NCBI GenBank assembly: GCA_012511735.1
Contig: JAAZFK010000082.1
Location: forward strand, 1-7,266
Length of the DNA: 7,266 nucleotides
Reading direction: 5' to 3'
Source: Clostridiaceae bacterium
GTDB taxonomy: Bacteria > Bacillota > Clostridia > Saccharofermentanales > DTU023
A model generated the notes under the pieces. That model ran no database searches and was not told the origin of the DNA. It worked only from the letters and a program-made list of their open reading frames with translations. A program made the position numbers and the translations under genes. This document shows, one piece after another, positions 5,590 to 7,266 of the stretch (positions are counted from its first letter, which is position 1; each line of letters opens with the position of its first letter).

Positions 5590-7266
5590 ATGAAACGGAC
5601 AAATTATTGCGGTTTATTCTCGGATGGGGATGTGGGGCGCCAGGTCACTGCCTGTGGCTGGGTTGACACCAAACGTGACATGGGCGGGGTTATCTTCATC
5701 GACCTGGCCGACCGCGAGGGTCTCCTCCAGACTGTGTTCAATCCCGAATACACCCGGATGGAATCTTTTGAGCTTGCTGAAAGGGTCCGCAACCAATCCG
5801 TGATCCTGGTCAAGGGAATCCTTCACCTGCGGGATCAGGAGACAATCAACCCGAAAATCGCGACCGGCAGGATTGAGCTGCGTGCCAGTCAGGCTGAATT
5901 ACTGGCTCCCTGCGCGCCGCTCCCCTTTGATCCGGTTGACGCCGACCAGGTCAGGGAAGATCTTCGGCTCAACTACCGCTTTCTCGATCTTCGCAGGCCG
6001 CGGCTCCGCGACAATCTCCGTTTTCGTCACCAGGTGACCCGCGCCATCCGCGCCTTCATGGACGACCAGGGTTTCATTGATGTGGAAACGCCTGTCCTGA
6101 CCAAGAGCACACCGGAAGGCGCGCGCGACTACCTGGTCCCCAGCCGGGTTCATCCGGGCAATTTCTACGCGCTTCCACAGTCACCTCAGCTCTTCAAGCA
6201 ACTTCTGATGATCTCAGGCTTCGACCGTTACTATCAGATCGCCCGTTGTTTTCGGGATGAAGACTTGAGAGCCGACCGCCAACCTGAATTTACCCAGCTC
6301 GATCTGGAAATGTCTTTTGTCGAAAAGGAAGACGTGATCAGCCTGCTGGAATCTCTTTTCCATTTCCTCCTCAAAGAATTGAGAGGAGTCGATTTGCCAC
6401 GCCCTTTCCCCAGGCTTACCTGGCAGGAGGCCATGGACCGGTACGGGACGGATAAACCGGATCTCCGCTTCGATCTGCCAGTGATTGACGTGACGGATCT
6501 GGCGGGCAAGACCGGCTTCTCTGTTTTCCGAAAGGCAGCGGAGAAGGGTGGAGTCATCCGAGCCATCACACTGCCGGGTCAGGCTGATCAACTGACCCGC
6601 GCGGAGATCGAAAATCTGACGGAATTTGCTGTCTCCCAAGGGGCAGCCGGCATGGCCTGGATCGCCTGGCGTCCCTCAGGTGAAATTTATTCCATCCTGA
6701 CCAAGTTCATTGAAGAAGACCAGATGGAGGAGCTCTTGCGCCGTGTCGGGGCAGTCCCCGGCGACTTCGTCCTCTTCTCCGCTGATTCGCTTGAGCTGAC
6801 AAGAAAGGTGACGGGCGCGCTCAGACTCAGGCTGGCTGATTTGCTGGACCTTCGTAAAGCTGATCAATTCGCCTTCGCCTTCATTACCGACTTTCCCATG
6901 TTTGAATACTCCGAGGAGGAGGCGCGGTATGTCGCCCAACATCACCCCTTCACCATGCCCTATGACGATGACCTGGCTTACCTGACTACAGATCCCGCCC
7001 GCGTACGCTCCCAGGCTTATGACCTGGTCTTGAACGGAACCGAGCTTGGATCCGGCAGCATCCGAATCCATCAGGAGCTAATCCAAATCCAGGTGTTCAA
7101 GGCCTTGGGGCTCTCTGACCGGGAGATTGAAGACCGGTTTGGTTTCATGCTGAAAGCCTTCCAGTATGGAGCGCCCCCTCACGGCGGTTTCGCCTTCGGT
7201 CTTGACCGCCTGGTGATGATTCTGGCCGCCCAACCCTCTCTGCGTGATGTCATCGCCTTCCCCAAA
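5590..7266 (+). CDS. aspS: Aspartyl-tRNA synthetase, bacterial type, C-terminus cut by window edge
   Basis: Class IIb aminoacyl-tRNA synthetase that activates aspartate with ATP and charges tRNA in the cytoplasm. The visible 559 codons are open to position 7266. An N-terminal OB-fold anticodon-binding domain (about 1-110, beginning MKRTNYCG and including CGWV at 22-25) leads into the catalytic core. That core shows STPEGARD, QSPQLFKQ (197-204, aspartate-site loop), motif 2 FRDEDLRADRQPEFTQLD from Phe221, HHPFT from about 451, and motif 3 GLDR with Arg540. The bacterial GAD insertion lies about 290-425. The reading stops at IAFPK, roughly 30 residues short of the usual 590 or so. The ATG at 5590 has AGGAAG at 5578-5583, 6 nt upstream. 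In the OB fold, position 31 is Met (RDMGG), where E. coli has Leu and Pseudomonas His, so specificity for tRNA-Asp alone or tRNA-Asp plus tRNA-Asn is undecided. Confidence 0.97.
   Translation, partial: MKRTNYCGLFSDGDVGRQVTACGWVDTKRDMGGVIFIDLADREGLLQTVFNPEYTRMESFELAERVRNQSVILVKGILHLRDQETINPKIATGRIELRASQAELLAPCAPLPFDPVDADQVREDLRLNYRFLDLRRPRLRDNLRFRHQVTRAIRAFMDDQGFIDVETPVLTKSTPEGARDYLVPSRVHPGNFYALPQSPQLFKQLLMISGFDRYYQIARCFRDEDLRADRQPEFTQLDLEMSFVEKEDVISLLESLFHFLLKELRGVDLPRPFPRLTWQEAMDRYGTDKPDLRFDLPVIDVTDLAGKTGFSVFRKAAEKGGVIRAITLPGQADQLTRAEIENLTEFAVSQGAAGMAWIAWRPSGEIYSILTKFIEEDQMEELLRRVGAVPGDFVLFSADSLELTRKVTGALRLRLADLLDLRKADQFAFAFITDFPMFEYSEEEARYVAQHHPFTMPYDDDLAYLTTDPARVRSQAYDLVLNGTELGSGSIRIHQELIQIQVFKALGLSDREIEDRFGFMLKAFQYGAPPHGGFAFGLDRLVMILAAQPSLRDVIAFPK

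Noticed and set aside
5309..5593. Plus-strand 94-codon open frame whose stop overlaps the aspS ATG as ATGA
   Set aside because: The overlap looks like coupling, but the frame runs antisense through the RDD N-terminus and through the promoter region, has no family resemblance and no clear ribosome site. It is most likely chance.
5243..5602. Minus-strand 119-codon open frame spanning the intergenic region
   Set aside because: It overlaps the RDD gene out of frame and the aspS start antisense, and it shows no motif. The RDD frame carries the hallmark residues instead.
1..7266. CRISPR arrays, insertion sequences, tRNA or rRNA genes
   Set aside because: No repeated spacer-like units, transposase frames, terminal repeats or RNA-gene signatures were seen; almost all of the window is accounted for by five protein genes.

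Overview
This 7.3-kb bacterial chromosomal window has about 55% G+C and contains five genes and no visible mobile element. Four genes run leftward as one compact unit, and one runs rightward from a shared 198-bp intergenic region. The SbcC subtype (Walker A of the form TGSGKT-IFDAI-FALY, Q-loop reading VVMIAQG) and the patatin type (EGGGMR, GISAGA) look most like those of Bacillota, Clostridia-like lineages. That placement rests on remembered family resemblance, not on a search.

Leftward unit, in transcription order: an RDD-family membrane protein (5391-4888), a patatin-like phospholipase (4885-3989), the SbcD nuclease (3992-2823) and the SbcC ATPase (2826 to beyond position 1). RDD and patatin are 2 bp apart. 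Patatin/sbcD and sbcD/sbcC each share a 4-bp ATGA start/stop overlap, so the last three genes are almost certainly co-transcribed and translationally coupled. SbcC and SbcD form the bacterial Mre11-Rad50-type complex that opens and degrades hairpin or protein-blocked DNA ends. Here the SbcD metal ligands, the SbcC Walker A and Q-loop, and the SbcC zinc hook are intact. The SbcC signature motif and Walker B lie outside the window.

Rightward: aspS (5590 to beyond 7266) encodes a bacterial-type aspartyl-tRNA synthetase with intact class II motifs, missing only about the last 30 residues at the window edge.

The intergenic region 5392-5589 holds a plausible aspS promoter, two short inverted repeats that could be operators, and a leader inverted repeat. 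It has no T-box signature.

Most of this window is ordinary housekeeping sequence. I see no clear undescribed system. The points most worth a second look are the coupling of a phospholipase and an RDD membrane protein to sbcDC, the inverted repeats at the divergent promoter, and an unusual Met at an AspRS position linked to tRNA discrimination.
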